Shown: positions 1 through 11,190 of the stretch, piece after piece | Layout of the letters: every line of letters begins with the position of its first letter | Numbering within the stretch: position 1 is the stretch's first letter | NCBI RefSeq assembly: GCF_000471905.2 | Contig: NW_006499799.1 | Coordinates: forward strand, 3,669,497 to 3,733,496 | From: Amborella trichopoda | Taxonomy: Eukaryota > Streptophyta > Magnoliopsida > Amborellales > Amborellaceae | Length of the DNA: 64,000 nucleotides | Reading direction: 5' to 3' | Notes under the pieces: model-generated | The model's input: the letters and a program-made list of their open reading frames with translations, nothing else | The model's database searches: none | Told to the model about the DNA's origin: nothing | Made by a program: the position numbers and the translations under genes

Positions 1-1053
1 TTGGAACTATATTTTTGATGCATCAAATTGTTGTGGTACCATTGCCATTGGATCTGGCATGGTCGAAAACCCAGTGGGTCAAGTCTCAGCTTAATTGGAC
101 ACTCCAAGACAATGTTATGAGCAAAACATTGAAACAGGAGGAGCCGCACACTATTCCCGTGTGGCCACCCTGCATCAAAACACCATTAAAGGTGACTATT
201 TTCAAAGTTACGGGCAGTGACTCTCAGGGCCCATATCTCACCCATCCCGAGTCAGATAACGCTCAAATTTTGTGAGCGTGTTCGTCTTGTCAAGACAAGC
301 GTTTCGATATGTGCTACACCCCTTAACGACACCCAAGCAGGGAGAAAAGCTAAAGCAGTTGCTGATTCGTGAAGAAGTTGCAGAAAATTTAGCAGCGACA
401 CGCCTCACTCGAGCGACCAAATCACGACACTCGCGTGTTGGATCGACTCGAAACCAATTCCATCGTGTGCGTAAGGTTCAGGGCTTTCACTGGTCCAAGC
501 CCCATACATCATGAACGGTTGAATTTTACACATGAAAGCGATGAAGTGACTGTAAATTGCGGCCGCCGGATTTTAAATTCCGGCCAAAACCCAAAAGTTG
601 TGAAATCTTTGCTCGGGCTCTAAATCACATCCCGTTTGTAGCCACTTAATCATGATGGCATGTTCAGTGCACTACAGTGAAGAAATCGAAGAAAAACATT
701 GAGAAACGAGCAAACTATCGATCCGAAGTTTAAAAGATTCATGCAAATTTCAAGTCTCATGATCGTGGATTCATGGCTCGATATTGGTATCAAATTGATC
801 GCCATGATGAGCCCTACAAAAAAACAATTATATTTCGATCAAACGGGCAACAAAGCAACCTTGGATCAGTCATGAAAGATCACACAAGTTCTATGGCAGC
901 AGTAGGGACTGTTCTGAAATTCCATCTATTGTTTGGCAGGGGCAAAACAGTCCTTTTACACCTTATTTTCTTAATTTTTTTTAAGTCAAAATAATTGTAA
1001 TTATCATCAATTATGCTATTTTTTGAGTATCCACCCATATTTGAGCCCAATTC

Positions 1054-1060
1054 TATATAA
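1054..1060 (+). promoter_or_regulatory. TATA box of element A 5' LTR
   Basis: TATATAA in the context TTCTATATAAACATGC. The same motif is at 24006-24012 in the 3' LTR. It lies about 55 bases before AATAAA, the expected U3/R arrangement of an LTR promoter. Confidence 0.65.
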
Positions 1061-1110
1061 ACATGCAAAACTTAAGTGTAAAGGTCCATTGGTTCATTAT
1101 TCAATCATTC

Positions 1111-1116
1111 AATAAA
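1111..1116 (+). terminator. LTR polyadenylation signal AATAAA (5' LTR copy)
   Basis: AATAAA lies 50-60 bases after the TATA box. It is conserved at 24063-24068 and 29926-29931 in the two other LTR copies. With the TATA box it implies a short R region at about 1085-1140. Confidence 0.55.
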
Positions 1117-1272
1117 GATTTCAATTCTTTCTTAAGTACTTGAGTGCATCTTGGAGAGAAAGCGAGGAGAGAGAAGAAAAGGGTCGGTACCCCTCGATAA
1201 GGTAATTTTTTCTCTCCTCCTCTTTTCTCTCTCATCTTTATCTCTTTTTCTTCCTCCACTTTTCTCTCTCAT

Positions 1273-1277
1273 CTCTA
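1273..1277. other. Target-site duplication CTCTA, left copy
   Basis: CTCTA directly precedes the TGTCACGACC terminus of the inserted chromovirus and is repeated at 11186-11190 right after its terminal CA. The flanking sequence is the CT-rich U5 of element A and rejoins in register across the insertion. Confidence 0.9.
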
Positions 1278-2279
1278 TGTCACGACCCCACTCCCGACCA
1301 CCGTACCTTACGCGTTGACGGGCGATCAAGCATGGGTTCGTGATTCGATGTAACATTTTTCACTCAGGTATGGGTGGACTCAACGCCTTTATATTCAGAA
1401 ATCGAGCAAACCATGGAAGAGAGATAAAGCGACAAGCTTAACTAGTAGAAGAGTAAAGAAAAACTTCACACACCAAAATTCATAATATAAAAATCTTCAA
1501 ACATATTACATTCAGTTCGGGGCATTTAGGCCCAATACTACACACATCCATCAAGAACAAAACAAAACCTGGGCCAAACAGCCCAGACATAAACAAGGTC
1601 TAAGCACCTTCTTCAAGAACACTAGCTTCATCTTCCAACCGCCAAACACGAACTTCCAGCCCTGTACCCGCTGCTATCAATATACAAAGAATGGAGAAAT
1701 GATGGGATGAGTTATACAGTTCAGTAAGCCGGTCTAGTGTTATACATTTGTGGTGGCACTATCCATATGTGACAATAGTACAGTTTATAAACATAAATTA
1801 TTAATTTAGCATAAATGAATATCAAATCAAGACATCGAATATGAAAATTTCATTTAAATGGCAGTCATCACTAAATCAGTGCGATTAGAGCCTTCAATTA
1901 ATGAAATCATAAATCATTCCATCATTATAATGCTAAACATTCCTTATAGAGAAATTCAATCATTACCCCCTGAATCACCTTCTCCTACAGTAGAGGCCCT
2001 ATCCATCAGGCTAAGCCAATCCCATTGCTTAAGACCTCTACCATCACGTAATAGGGAGGGTAATGACAAGTGGGGTGTCCACTTCGTAATACCCTCAACA
2101 CACTCACACAATCCCCAGAGCGCATTGGGGTTTCGATGGACCCTTACCTTGCAAGGAATCCATCACATATCATTTCATAAATCTAGGGTGCGACCCATTA
2201 TCCTCTCCCTGAACCTATTCCTATCCTTATGCAAGTTAAGGGATATGTCAGCATCTCTTTCCTTACTACCGATGAGTGT

Positions 2280-2630
2280 CCCATTGCGTAGCAGGTAATA
2301 TAATAGCAGCATCCACTACCGATAAGTGTCCCACCGCGTAGTGGCCAATATTCTCATCAATGTCTTGGTGAACCTAGCTCTGGCTACCGATGGGCTCGAG
2401 TCCCACCGAGTAGTGGCCAATGTTCCCATCAATAAGTCCAATATCCGCTACCAAAGGGCTCGTGTCCCAATGCGTAGTGGTCAACACTCTCATCAATATA
2501 ACAACACAGTATCCATGTTCCACCGCGTAGTGGCCAATATTAATATAAACAGTGGTCATTCGTCACATCATCATAACAATATCCACTACTGGTGAGTGTC
2601 CCAACACGTACTGGTCAGTAACAATATAAG
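2280..2630. repeat. Degenerate tandem repeat with GTGTCCCACCGCGTAGTGGC core
   Basis: Several units of about 60-75 bp with a core like GAGTGTCCCACCGCGTAGTG followed by GGCCAATATT and a variable spacer. A matching block lies at 9010-9300 in the other LTR. In reverse complement it resembles the repeats at 53990-54350 in the second Tekay-like element, so it is probably an old feature of these LTRs. Short ORFs here are by-products of the repeat. Confidence 0.7.
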
Positions 2631-3117
2631 CAGTGGCCATTCATTGCCTCATAACAAATGAATCATATTTCATCATAATGTTAACCCATTCGTTCTTCAC
2701 ATTTTCCTTTATATCATCTAATCCATTTCTAAATTTTTACATCACTCATGGATGCATAAAGCTAAACCCACTTATCTTGACTTCTCACGGTATTACAAAT
2801 CCTCACTCATGGCCTTCACGGGCTTTCCTTGGCTACACCAGTGGGATGTTTTGAAAGGGGCAACAGTGAACTTCAGGAAGAGGGAAAATTTGAGAAAAAA
2901 TGAGAGAGAGCCATGTTGCCCAAGGCCTAAAAGGAGAGGGTGGTCTATTGCCAAAGGCTTAAAAGGAGAAGGTGGTCTATTGCCTAAGGCTTAATAGGAG
3001 AGGGCGGTTGAAAAACACTGTGGCTGATGCAATCACTCACTGCTCTAACACTTACGGGGTAGCTCTGACATGTACAGAGGTTGTACGTTTGACTAAGGCA
3101 CTCTCGGCGCTGCACTA

Positions 3118-3690
3118 TCAAACATCCAACTGACGCTGCTCCAACCGGCGCCCTACTCTCCTCTCTTCCAACCGGCACTGCTCCAACCGGCACTGCTCCA
3201 ACCGGCGCTGCTCCAACTGGCGTGCTACTCTCTTCACTCCCAACCGGTGCTGCTCCAACCGGTGTTGCTGTAACTGGCGCGCTACTCTCTTCTCTTTTAA
3301 CTGGTGCTGCTCCAACCGGCGTTGCTCCAACTAGCATGTTACTCTCTTCACTCCCTACCAACGCTGCTCCAGCCGGCGCTGCTTCAACTAGCGTGCTACT
3401 CTCTCCTCTTCCAACAGGTGCGCTACACTCTTCTCTTCTAACCAAAACTACTCCAACTAGCGTGCTACTCTCTTCTCTCCCAACCGGTGCTGCTCCAACC
3501 GGCACTGCTCCAACTGGTGCATTACTCTCTTCTCTTCCAACCGACGCTGCTCAAACCGTTGCTGCTCCAACTGGTGTGATACTCTCTTCTCTCCTAATTG
3601 GCGCTGCTCCAACTGACGTTGCTCCAACTGGTATGCTACTCTCTTCTCTTCCAACGGGTGGTGCTCTAACCGACGCGCTACACTCTTCTC
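3118..3690. repeat. GCTGCTCCAACCGGC-type minisatellite in the chromovirus LTR
   Basis: Alternating 15-bp units (CTGCTCCAACCGGCG type) and 27-bp units carrying CTACTCTCTTCTCT. Because the units are multiples of 3 the array is open in several frames on both strands, giving low-complexity products of the PVGAA/REESS kind. It is near the start of the LTR in the element's own orientation. The partner array is at 10650-11140. Confidence 0.8.
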
Positions 3691-3736
3691 TTCTAGCGCG
3701 ACGATACCAACTTGGAAGAAAATTGTGGCCCTTACA

Positions 3737-3756
3737 TCATCGCCTCCTTTAAAGGG
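3737..3756 (-). other. Polypurine tract of the chromovirus
   Basis: Read on the minus strand this is AAAGGAGGCGATGA directly before the LTR start TGTAAGG. This is the usual plus-strand primer position of plant chromoviruses and fixes the LTR boundary at 3736. Confidence 0.75.
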
Positions 3757-3782
3757 ATTTTGTCCTCAAAATCATATTAACA

Positions 3783-3989
3783 TTAACTAAAAATGTGGGG
3801 ATATTTCTCCCTAATCTCATCCTCCCGTTCCCATATCGATTCTTCCCTTGAATGATATTTCCATTGTATCCGGACCAGAAGGATTTCTTTGTTGCGAAAC
3901 ACTTGTACTCTTCTATCTAAAATCCCAATTGGTTTCTCAACATAGGTCAAATCTTCCTTGAGTGGGATCTGGTTTATACTCCAAGACAT
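3783..3989 (-). pseudogene. Integrase C-terminal chromodomain (chromovirus)
   Basis: A 68-codon minus-strand stretch with the pattern YVEKPIGILDRRVQVFRNK, then a W-x-x-H segment and WEREDEIREKYPHIF at the end. This is the retroelement chromodomain that follows the integrase in chromoviruses and is thought to steer insertion through histone binding. Aromatic positions (Y, W, W) are still present. It is separated from the integrase core by stops and frameshifts, so it is a remnant. It lies just before the polypurine tract, as expected for the end of pol. Confidence 0.85.
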
Positions 3990-3999
3990 GGGACGGGTT

Positions 4000-5400
4000 A
4001 GGTTGATAGTTCCTTAGCAGTGATATATGGAAGACATTGTGAACACTACCTAGTTCAGGTGGCAGGGCAAGCTAGTAAGCCACGCTTCCAATTCTTTCCA
4101 AGACTTCAAAAGGTCCAATGAATTGTGGGATCAATTTCCCCTTTTTACCGAATCTCGTAACACCCTTGGTTGGGGATATCTTTAAGAAGACTCGATCCCC
4201 GACTTCAAACTCAAGGTCTCTCTAGAGATTATCAGCGTAGCTCTTTTGTTGACTTTGGGCTATCTTAAGCTGATCTATAATCAAAGCATTCTTCTCAGAA
4301 GTCATTTGAACCATTTCGGGCCCTAATAATCTTCTGTTGCCCACCCCGTCCCAACAGACGTTCGACGTACACTTTCTTCCATACAGGGCCTCATAAGATG
4401 CCATCTGAATACTGACTTGGAAGCTGTTGTTGTTGGAAAATTCTATCAGGGGTAGATGGTCTTCCCAGCTTCCCTTAAATTTAGTGACACACGCCTTAAC
4501 AAGTCCTCCAAGGTTTGGATGGTTCTCTCTGACTGTCCATCTGTTTGGGGGTGAAAGGCGGTGCTAAATGTAAGCACGGTTCCCAATGCTAATTGTAGAC
4601 TTGTCCAAAATCTGGAGGTGAATCTAGTGGCCCTATCTGACACAATGCTAATGGGCATTTTGTGTAATCTCACAAGTTCTCTGATGTACAACTAGGCTAG
4701 TTTATTCAGAGAATAGGTCATGCGAACCGGTAAGAAGTGAGCAGCCTTAGTTAATCGATCACCACGACCCAGATACTATCATGCCCTGCACTTGATCTCG
4801 GTAGTCCAGAAACAAAGTCCATCGTGATGTGTTTCCATTTCCATTCTGGAATGGGTAGGGGTTGTAATAGTCCTGCAGGTCTTTGATGTTCTACCTTCAC
4901 TTTCTGTCATGTCAAACACTTAGCGACAAACTGTGCCACTTCTCGCTTCATGTTGTTCCATCATAAGGTCTTTTTCAAATTTTGGTACACCTTCATACTC
5001 CCTTGGTGTACCGTGTAGCACGAATGGTGTGATTCCTCTAGGACAACCCTTTTTATCTTCTCATCATTAGGAACATACACTCAGCCTCTATACCTTAACA
5101 AATCATCACTGTTCATAAAGAAATCGCCTTTTCCTTCCATTTTAATTTCTTCAAGGATTTTTGTCAGCTAAGGATCTCCTTTTTGGGTCGCTCGAATTTG
5201 TTGAAGGAGTTGGGGTTCCATTCTTAAACACGACAACATTCCTTCCCCCTTGCTATGGGGATGAGACGGGTGCCACTCCACCACGTCTTCTAATAGTTTC
5301 ATTCTCGAACCATCAAATGTGCCACGAAGAGCACAACTTTTCAACTTAAAGTGTCGGCTACTACATTAGTCTTTCCTGGTTGGTAATCAATTGTACAGTC
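4000..5400 (-). pseudogene. Integrase core and flanks (chromovirus), fragmented
   Basis: On the minus strand the core is visible at 4691-4446 with [12 protein letters not shown] (second catalytic Asp) and [13 protein letters not shown] (catalytic Glu). The downstream MASYEALYGRKC block is at 4404-4222, and a basic C-terminal stretch leads to the chromodomain. The N-terminal zinc-binding region and first Asp lie in 5400-4700 in broken frames. Integrase inserts the cDNA into chromosomes. In-frame stops and shifts show that it is inactive. Confidence 0.85.
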
Positions 5401-5450
5401 ATAATCATTCAATAAGTCCATCCATCTTCTTTGCCTCATGCTTAGCTCTT

Positions 5451-5702
5451 TCAGGGAAAACAGGTACTTGAGACTCTTGTAGTCCGTGAACACCTTAAAC
5501 TGGATCCCATAGAGGTAGTATCTCCAGATTTTAACGTGAACACTACTATCACAAGAAAGTCGTGACTAGGATAGTTCTGTTCATGCGGCTTTAGCTGTCT
5601 AGAGGCATAAGCAATAACTTTACCTCTCTGCATAAGTACACACCCGAGCCCTTTATGGGATGCATCGGTGTAAAAAGTCTTCATTTCCTTCGGGCAAAGC
5701 AA
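5451..5702 (-). pseudogene. RNase H domain remnant (chromovirus)
   Basis: Minus-strand reading gives [16 protein letters not shown] followed by [17 protein letters not shown]. This is the start of the Ty3/gypsy RNase H domain, with its catalytic Asp in YTDAS. It continues into a frameshifted region near 5540. It follows the RT thumb in the normal pol order. Confidence 0.85.
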
Positions 5703-6366
5703 ATATTGGGGCTGTGATTAGTCTCTTCTTAAATTCCTGGAAAGTCCTCTCACACTCCTCTGACCATACAAATTTTGCATCCTTCTGAGTCAGCCGAGTT
5801 AGGGGGAGCGCTATCTTTGAGAATCCTTCTACAAAAAGCCTATAGTACCCTGTCAGCCCCAAAAAGCTACGAACCTCGGTCACATTTGTTGGCCTTTCCC
5901 ACTTAAGTACGGCCTCGATCTTAGAGGGGTTGACCGTGATTCCATCCTTAGTAATAATGTGCCCAAGGAAGGCCACACTGGGGAGCCAAAACTCGCTCTT
6001 GCTCAACTTAGCATACAATCTTTTCGACTTCTTTTTCACCGTCAAAGGGTACTTATTTTTCACCGTCACTTGATTCAGCTATCTATAATCAATACATAAT
6101 CTCAAGGACCCATCCTTTTCCTTAAAAAAACAAGACCGGTGCACCTCAGGGCGACACACTAGGTCAGATAAATCCCTTATCCAATAATTCTTGCAACTGC
6201 TCTTTCAATTCTTTCAATATAGTGGAAGCCATTCTATATGAGTCTTTAGAAATGGGAGCAGTGTCAGGTACTACTTCTATCTCAAATTCAATTTCTCTTT
6301 CTGGAGGCAGGGATGGAACCTCCTCTAAAAATACCTTAGGGTATTCTTTTACTATAGGTATTCCTT
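5653..6366 (-). pseudogene. Reverse transcriptase with palm deleted (chromovirus)
   Basis: Upstream (6300-6070) the finger region is visible in broken frames, including a CIDYR-like motif and NKYPL. The next recognisable motif, [12 protein letters not shown] at about 6010, belongs to the C-terminal part of RT. The intervening palm segment, including the YxDD catalytic motif, is gone. The connection region [19 protein letters not shown] and [19 protein letters not shown] follows. Loss of the palm makes the element non-functional. Confidence 0.85.
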
Positions 6367-6840
6367 CTAACTAGGTTTGAACATCCTCTCCACCACATAT
6401 GCCAGATATCCTATGCATCTCTTAGCCAAGAGGCGAGAGGCCCAGAGGGCAGAGATAAAGTGTGGAGGAGAAGTGTCCCTAATGCCCTCAAAGTGTACTC
6501 CTGCTTCATCGGGAGGTTGAAGGGTTACAGTCTTTTCATGGCAGTTGACGGTGGCATGGTGTGTATACAACCAGTCCATGCCTAGAATAACATCCAAGTC
6601 TTGAATATCTAGGTGGATCAGGTCTATTGACAAGTCACACCCATCAATAATCTTACATTTCTTATATACTTTATTAGTTTCCATAGAGTCTTCCACAGGC
6701 TTGCATACTACTAAAGTGTAATTGAGACATGCAGGTGTAGCATTCAAGTAGCGAGAAAAATGGGGTGCAACAAATGAATGAGAGGATCCAAGTCAATTAA
6801 GACTTTAGCATTAACATCACAAATTGAGAGCATACCTCTG
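6367..6840 (-). pseudogene. Aspartic protease remnant (chromovirus)
   Basis: The minus strand shows AKVLIDL at about 6810, where the active-site region follows, then a frame break. From 6747 the downstream half reads to DLDVILGMDWLYTHHATVNC, the typical end of the plant Ty3/gypsy protease. The break lies at the catalytic triad (D-L-G in the alternative frame), so the enzyme is dead. The related copy at 56500-56905 has a different lesion. Confidence 0.8.
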
Positions 6841-7868
6841 ATCATCGAGGTGGATGCCTTAGCCTCTTGTTCAGTGAGTGCGAACACTCGTCCTTGGGTC
6901 TTCGAGCGATCCTTGGTTTTCATCATTGGGCAGTCCTTCACCCAATGGCTCGGCTGTTGCATTTCAAACAAACATTCTTCTTTCGGTAGCATTTCGCGGC
7001 AGTGTGGTTGCTTTTCCCACAATAAGTACAAATTGGGTGTCAGTCATTGTCCATATTGCCTGGAAGACTCTTTGGGATCTTGGGTTAGGTGGGTATGGCC
7101 TCCCTCTTGCGTTTCTCCTTGAAGACTGCCAGGGTTTCTTCTCAAACTTTCCCGACGGCATTGCTTTCCTCTTTCCTTCCTCCCTTAACCTGCGATCCTC
7201 GCAGTCTTTTTCCATCTTCAAAACATGGTCGACCATCGGGGTGTACGACTTTATATTGGCCGACATCACCCTACTTCTGATATTTGGTAACAAGCCCCTT
7301 TCAAATTTAGCCGCCTTTCGCACCTCGGTATTTATGATGTGGAGCGCATACCTAAAAAGCTCTGCGAATCGGGTAACGTATTGTTCCATAGTCATACTCC
7401 CATGCTGGAGTTTGATAAATTCTACTTTCTTCCTTTCGTTGATTGAATTGGGGAAGTACTTCGCGTCAAATGCTGTCAAGAAGTTTTCTCAGGTGACCTC
7501 GGTTCCTATCACGCTCCAAGCCTGCTTTACCAAGTCCCACTAGTATTCTGCTTCCCCTTGCAGCATAAAGGCCCCAAGCCTGAAGTTTTGCTCATCCGAG
7601 CAGTGTAATTCCTCTAAGATTTTTTCTATCTGTCTCTTACACCTCTCAGCCTTTTCCAGTCCTCCATGCCCCAAAAAGGTTGGGGGTGCCACATTCTCCT
7701 AAACCGCTCCATGAGGCTACTGCCATTCTGCTCTGGTGTAGGGCTAGACTGGGTTGGCATCAATTCCTTCATCATTTGGTTCATCACCCCCAGAGTCTTG
7801 TAAAACTCGTAGAGTTCCTCAGTGTTTTCATTACTAGAACTCGCGTTGTGATTATGAGCACTGAGCAT
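6800..7868 (-). pseudogene. Gag remnant (chromovirus)
   Basis: The minus strand has an N-terminal part from 7868 and a central capsid-like domain 7479-6964 (KYFPNSINERKKVEFIKLQ, then MTMEQYVTRFAELFRYA, and RGLLPNIRSRV). A nucleocapsid tail with HWVKDCP, a broken zinc knuckle, lies near 6930. Frames shift near 7500 and 7030. The closest relative in the window is the plus-strand gag at 55520-56596. Gag forms the particle that packages the RNA. Confidence 0.85.
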
Positions 7869-7963
7869 CCTTTAACCTAGTCATAATAACACCCAGTCAC
7901 TTACCTACCCCAAACTAATCTAAGGACTTCCTAAACTTCCTAGGCCAAGAATCCTCTTCGGCT

Positions 7964-7975
7964 GCTCTGATACCA
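7964..7975 (-). other. Primer-binding site, initiator tRNA-Met type
   Basis: On the minus strand TGGTATCAGAGC lies 4 bases inside the LTR edge at 7980. This is the standard complement to the 3' end of plant initiator tRNA-Met used by chromoviruses and many Copia elements. It confirms minus-strand orientation. Confidence 0.95.
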
Positions 7976-9009
7976 TATATGTCATGCCCCTCCCCCGACC
8001 ACTGTACCTTACACGGTGACAAGAAATCGAATGCAGGTTCATGATTCGATGTAACGTTTGTTACTCAGGTAGGAGTGGACTCAACGCCTTTATATTTGAA
8101 AATCGAGCAAACCATGGAAGAGAACTAAAGCGACAAGATTAACTAGCAGAAGAGTAAAGAAAAACTCCGCACACCAAAATTCATAATATAAAAATCTTCT
8201 AAAATATTACATTCAGTTCGAGGAATCAATGCCCAATAGTACACATATCCACCAAAAACAAAACAAAACCAAGCCCAAACAGCCCAGACATAAACAAGGT
8301 ATAAGCAACTTCTTCAAGAACATTAACTTCGTCTTCCAGCCACCAAACATGAACTTCCAGCCTTGTACCTGCCGCTATCAATCTACAAGGTGAGAATAAA
8401 TGATGGGATGATCTATACAACTCAGTAAGCCGGTCTAGTGTTATACATATGTGGTGGTATTATCCATATGTTACAATAGTACAATTTATCAACATAAAGT
8501 CATAATTTAGTATAAATGCATATCAAATCAAGACATCGAATATGAACATTTCATTTAAACGACAATCATCACTAAATCAATGCAATCAGAGCTTCAATTA
8601 ATGAAATCATAAATCATTCCATCATTATAACGCTAAACATTACTTATAGAGAAATTCAATCATTACCCATGCACTCCCTGAATCACCTACTCCAGTAGTA
8701 GAGGCCCTATCCATCAGGCTATGGCAATCCTATTGCTTAAGACCTCTACAATCACGTAAGAGGGAGGGTAATGACAAGTGGGGTGTCCACTTCGTAATAC
8801 CCTCAACACACTTACACAATCCCCAACACGCATTGGGGTTTCGATAGACCCTTACCTTAGAAGGCATCCATCACATATCATTTCATAAATCTAGGGTGAG
8901 ACCCTTTATCCTCTCCCTTAACCCATTTCTATCATTATGTAGGTTAGGGGATATACCGACATCTCTTTGCTTACTACTGTATAGCAGGCAATATTATAAC
9001 AGCATCTCC

Positions 9010-9300
9010 TACCGGTGAGTGTCCCACCGCGTAGTGGCCAATATTCTCATCAATGTCTTGGTGAACCTAGCTCTCGCTACCGATGGGCTCGAGTCCCACT
9101 ACGGAGTGGCCAATGTTCCCCTCAATAAGTCTAATATCTGCTACAAAAGGGCTCGAGTCCCAATGCGTAACACTCTCATCAATATAACAGCACCATATCC
9201 ACTACCAAGTGGCCAATATTAATATAAACATTGGCCATTCGTCACATCATCATAACAGTATCCGCTATCGGTGAGTGTCCCATCGCGTAGTGGTCGATAA
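9010..9300. repeat. Degenerate GTGTCCCACCGCGTAGTGGC tandem repeat, 5' LTR copy
   Basis: Counterpart of 2280-2630, with fewer clear units. Core phrases GAGTGTCCCACCGCGTAGTG and CAGTGGCCATTCATTGCC recur. Confidence 0.65.
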
Positions 9301-10649
9301 CAACATAGGCAGTGGCCATTCATTGCCTCAAAACAAATGAATCATATTTCATCATAACATCATATCAACTACCAAAAGACATGAATTTTGCATTCATTGT
9401 TAATTCATTTCATCATTATCGCATTCGTGGCCCCTCTTTCTCACAAAGTGCAGCTTACACAACATCGTTCACATATCTTTATGGCATTCTCATGGAATTT
9501 ATCATATGGCATTCACATTTATCATATATCAAGATAACTTAACGTCGCATGGTCATACAATGATGCAGTGACAAGTAACAGTGACATGCCCCTCTTAGCG
9601 AAGATGAGTCAAACATGATACCTTGATCTAATACACATTTATTTACAAAAACAATGATTTTAAGAAATTTGGGGGACATTTGATGGGTCAATAGCTCAGT
9701 ACAAAGTGAGCTTAGTTACTGGAAATTTCCCTACAACAGTGCGCAGTGACGTGTCCATGCATTTCGGGTCATTACTCAAAATCTGAGGGGAGTTTCAAAC
9801 ATCTCAAAATATGCAACTTTAATTGCATTCATAAATGTAGGTGATTTCAAGGTTTTTGGATACCATTAGCAAGGTCAAAAGCATTGCCCAAAGAGGGCCA
9901 CAATTTCTGGAAATAGCACCGACTGTGAACAGTTTCATGCCTCGACAATTAGAGCCATGTCTTTTTATCCATGCAAAATATTATCACGAAAAAAAGTAAA
10001 CTAGGAGTATACACACATGTCTTTCATTTGGGGCCCGATTTGGTCCTATTTGGATGCCATTTAGTCATCGAACATATAAATGCAAAAACATTCACAATTC
10101 TGGAAATTATACTTTTAAAGAATACTTAATATTTCCTAGTGAAGCTACACTTTGGGCTTGGAACCTTATTCGTGATAAGGAGTCTCACAGTGAGCGATTT
10201 ATTGAGTTTCCATAAATAAAAAATATAAAACGTGTGGTAGACATAGTCATGGCATTGAGAACCAAACTGAAACTTCAACCTCATGTTAACCCATTCGTTC
10301 TTCACATTTTCCTTTATATCATCTAATTCATTTCAACATTTTTGAAGCACTCATGGATGCATAAAGCTAAACCCACTTGCCTTGACTTCTCATGGTATCA
10401 CAAATCCTCCTCACTCATGGCCTTCACGGGCTTTCCTTGGCTTCACCAGTGGGCTGTCTTGAAAGGGGTAACAGTGAACTTCAGGAGAGAGGGAAAAGAT
10501 GAGAAAAAATGGGAGAGACCGGTGTTGCCCAAGGCCTAAAAGGAGAGGGTGGTTGGAAAACATTGTGGCTGACGTAATGACTCATTGCTCTGACATGTAT
10601 CGAGGTTGTATGTTTAAATAAGACACTCCCGACCCTGCAATATAAAACA

Positions 10650-11140
10650 TCCAACTGGCGCTGCTCCTACCAGCGCGCTACTCTTCTCTCTTCCAACCAG
10701 TGTTGCTCCAACTAACGCTGCTCCAACTGACGTGCTACTCTCTTCTCCCCAAACTGGAGCTGCTCCAATTGGCGCGCTACTCTCTTCTCTTACAACTGGT
10801 GTTGCTCTAACTGGCGAGCTACTTTCTTCTCTCCCAACAGGCGCTGCTCCAACTGGTGCGCTACTCTCTTCTCTTCCAACCGGCATTGCTCTAACCAGCA
10901 CGCTACACTCTTCTCTTCCTATTGGAGCGGCTCCAACTGGCGTGCTACTCACTTCTCTCGCAACTAGCGCTGCTCTAACCGACGCTGCTCCAACTGCCGC
11001 GCTACTCTCTTCTCTTCCAATCGACGCTGCTCCAATTGACGTCCTACTCTCGCTGCTCCATTCGGTGCAGCTCCAACTGGCATGCTATGCTTTTCTCTTC
11101 CAACCAGTGCTGGTCCAACCAGCATGTTACACTCTTCTCT
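10650..11140. repeat. GCTGCTCCAACTGGC-type minisatellite, 5' LTR copy
   Basis: Same 15-bp and 27-bp unit mix as 3118-3690, with CTACTCTCTTCTCT between GC-rich units. Frame-preserving units create spurious ORFs of 93-199 codons on both strands. Confidence 0.8.
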
Positions 11141-11185
11141 TCTCGCTAGGTGATCTTGACATGGGAGAAAATTGTGTCCCTTACA

Positions 11186-11190
11186 CTCTA
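11186..11190. other. Target-site duplication CTCTA, right copy
   Basis: Directly follows the CCCTTACA terminus. The sequence then resumes the CT-rich U5 of element A, matching from about 24215. Confidence 0.9.

Larger units (their letters stand above)
1..1277 (+). repeat. 5' LTR of element A, left part (U3, R, start of U5)
   Basis: This matches 22947-24210 (3' LTR of the same element) nearly base for base and matches a third copy from about 28795. It holds a TATA box at 1054-1060 and AATAAA at 1111-1116, then enters a CT-rich stretch where the chromovirus is inserted. Comparison with related LTRs at 49500 and 63400 shows that homology continues upstream of the point equal to position 1, so a few hundred bases of the LTR lie before the window. 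Confidence 0.85.
1278..3736 (-). repeat. 3' LTR of the Tekay-type element (2459 bp)
   Basis: On the plus strand it begins TGTCACGACC and ends CCCTTACA. It is homologous to 7980-11185 but about 750 bp shorter. Sequence equal to roughly 9355-10282 of the other LTR is missing at about 2685, where CATCATAATG joins directly to TTAACCC. It contains two tandem-repeat blocks, at 2280-2630 and 3118-3690. Confidence 0.9.
1278..11185 (-). mobile_element. Tekay/Del-type chromovirus inserted in the LTR of element A
   Basis: A 9.9-kb Ty3/gypsy element read on the minus strand. The 5' LTR is 7980-11185, a PBS matching initiator tRNA-Met is at 7964-7975, then come gag, protease, RT, RNase H, integrase and a chromodomain, a polypurine tract at 3737-3756, and the 3' LTR 1278-3736. 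Termini are TG..CA and the element is flanked by a perfect 5-bp duplication. The C-terminal chromodomain with this LTR and PBS type places it in the Tekay (Del) clade of chromoviruses. It is dead: the RT palm is deleted and stops and frameshifts are scattered through gag and pol. It is younger than the element A LTR it splits. Confidence 0.9.
7980..11185 (-). repeat. 5' LTR of the Tekay-type element (3206 bp)
   Basis: The plus strand begins TGTCATGCCCC and ends GTGTCCCTTACA. It is homologous to 1278-3736 and longer by the segment 9355-10282. Degenerate resemblance between that segment and 53560-53960 suggests the longer form is ancestral and the other LTR has a deletion. It contains repeat blocks at 9010-9300 and 10650-11140. 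Confidence 0.9.

Noticed and set aside
3222..3752. 176-codon plus-strand ORF and overlapping minus-strand ORFs in the chromovirus LTR
   Set aside because: The frame is open only because the minisatellite units are multiples of 3; the product is low complexity (LLSSLPTGAAPTG type) and lies in an LTR.
6878..7543. 221-codon plus-strand ORF
   Set aside because: It is antisense to the chromovirus gag on the minus strand, which has recognisable motifs.
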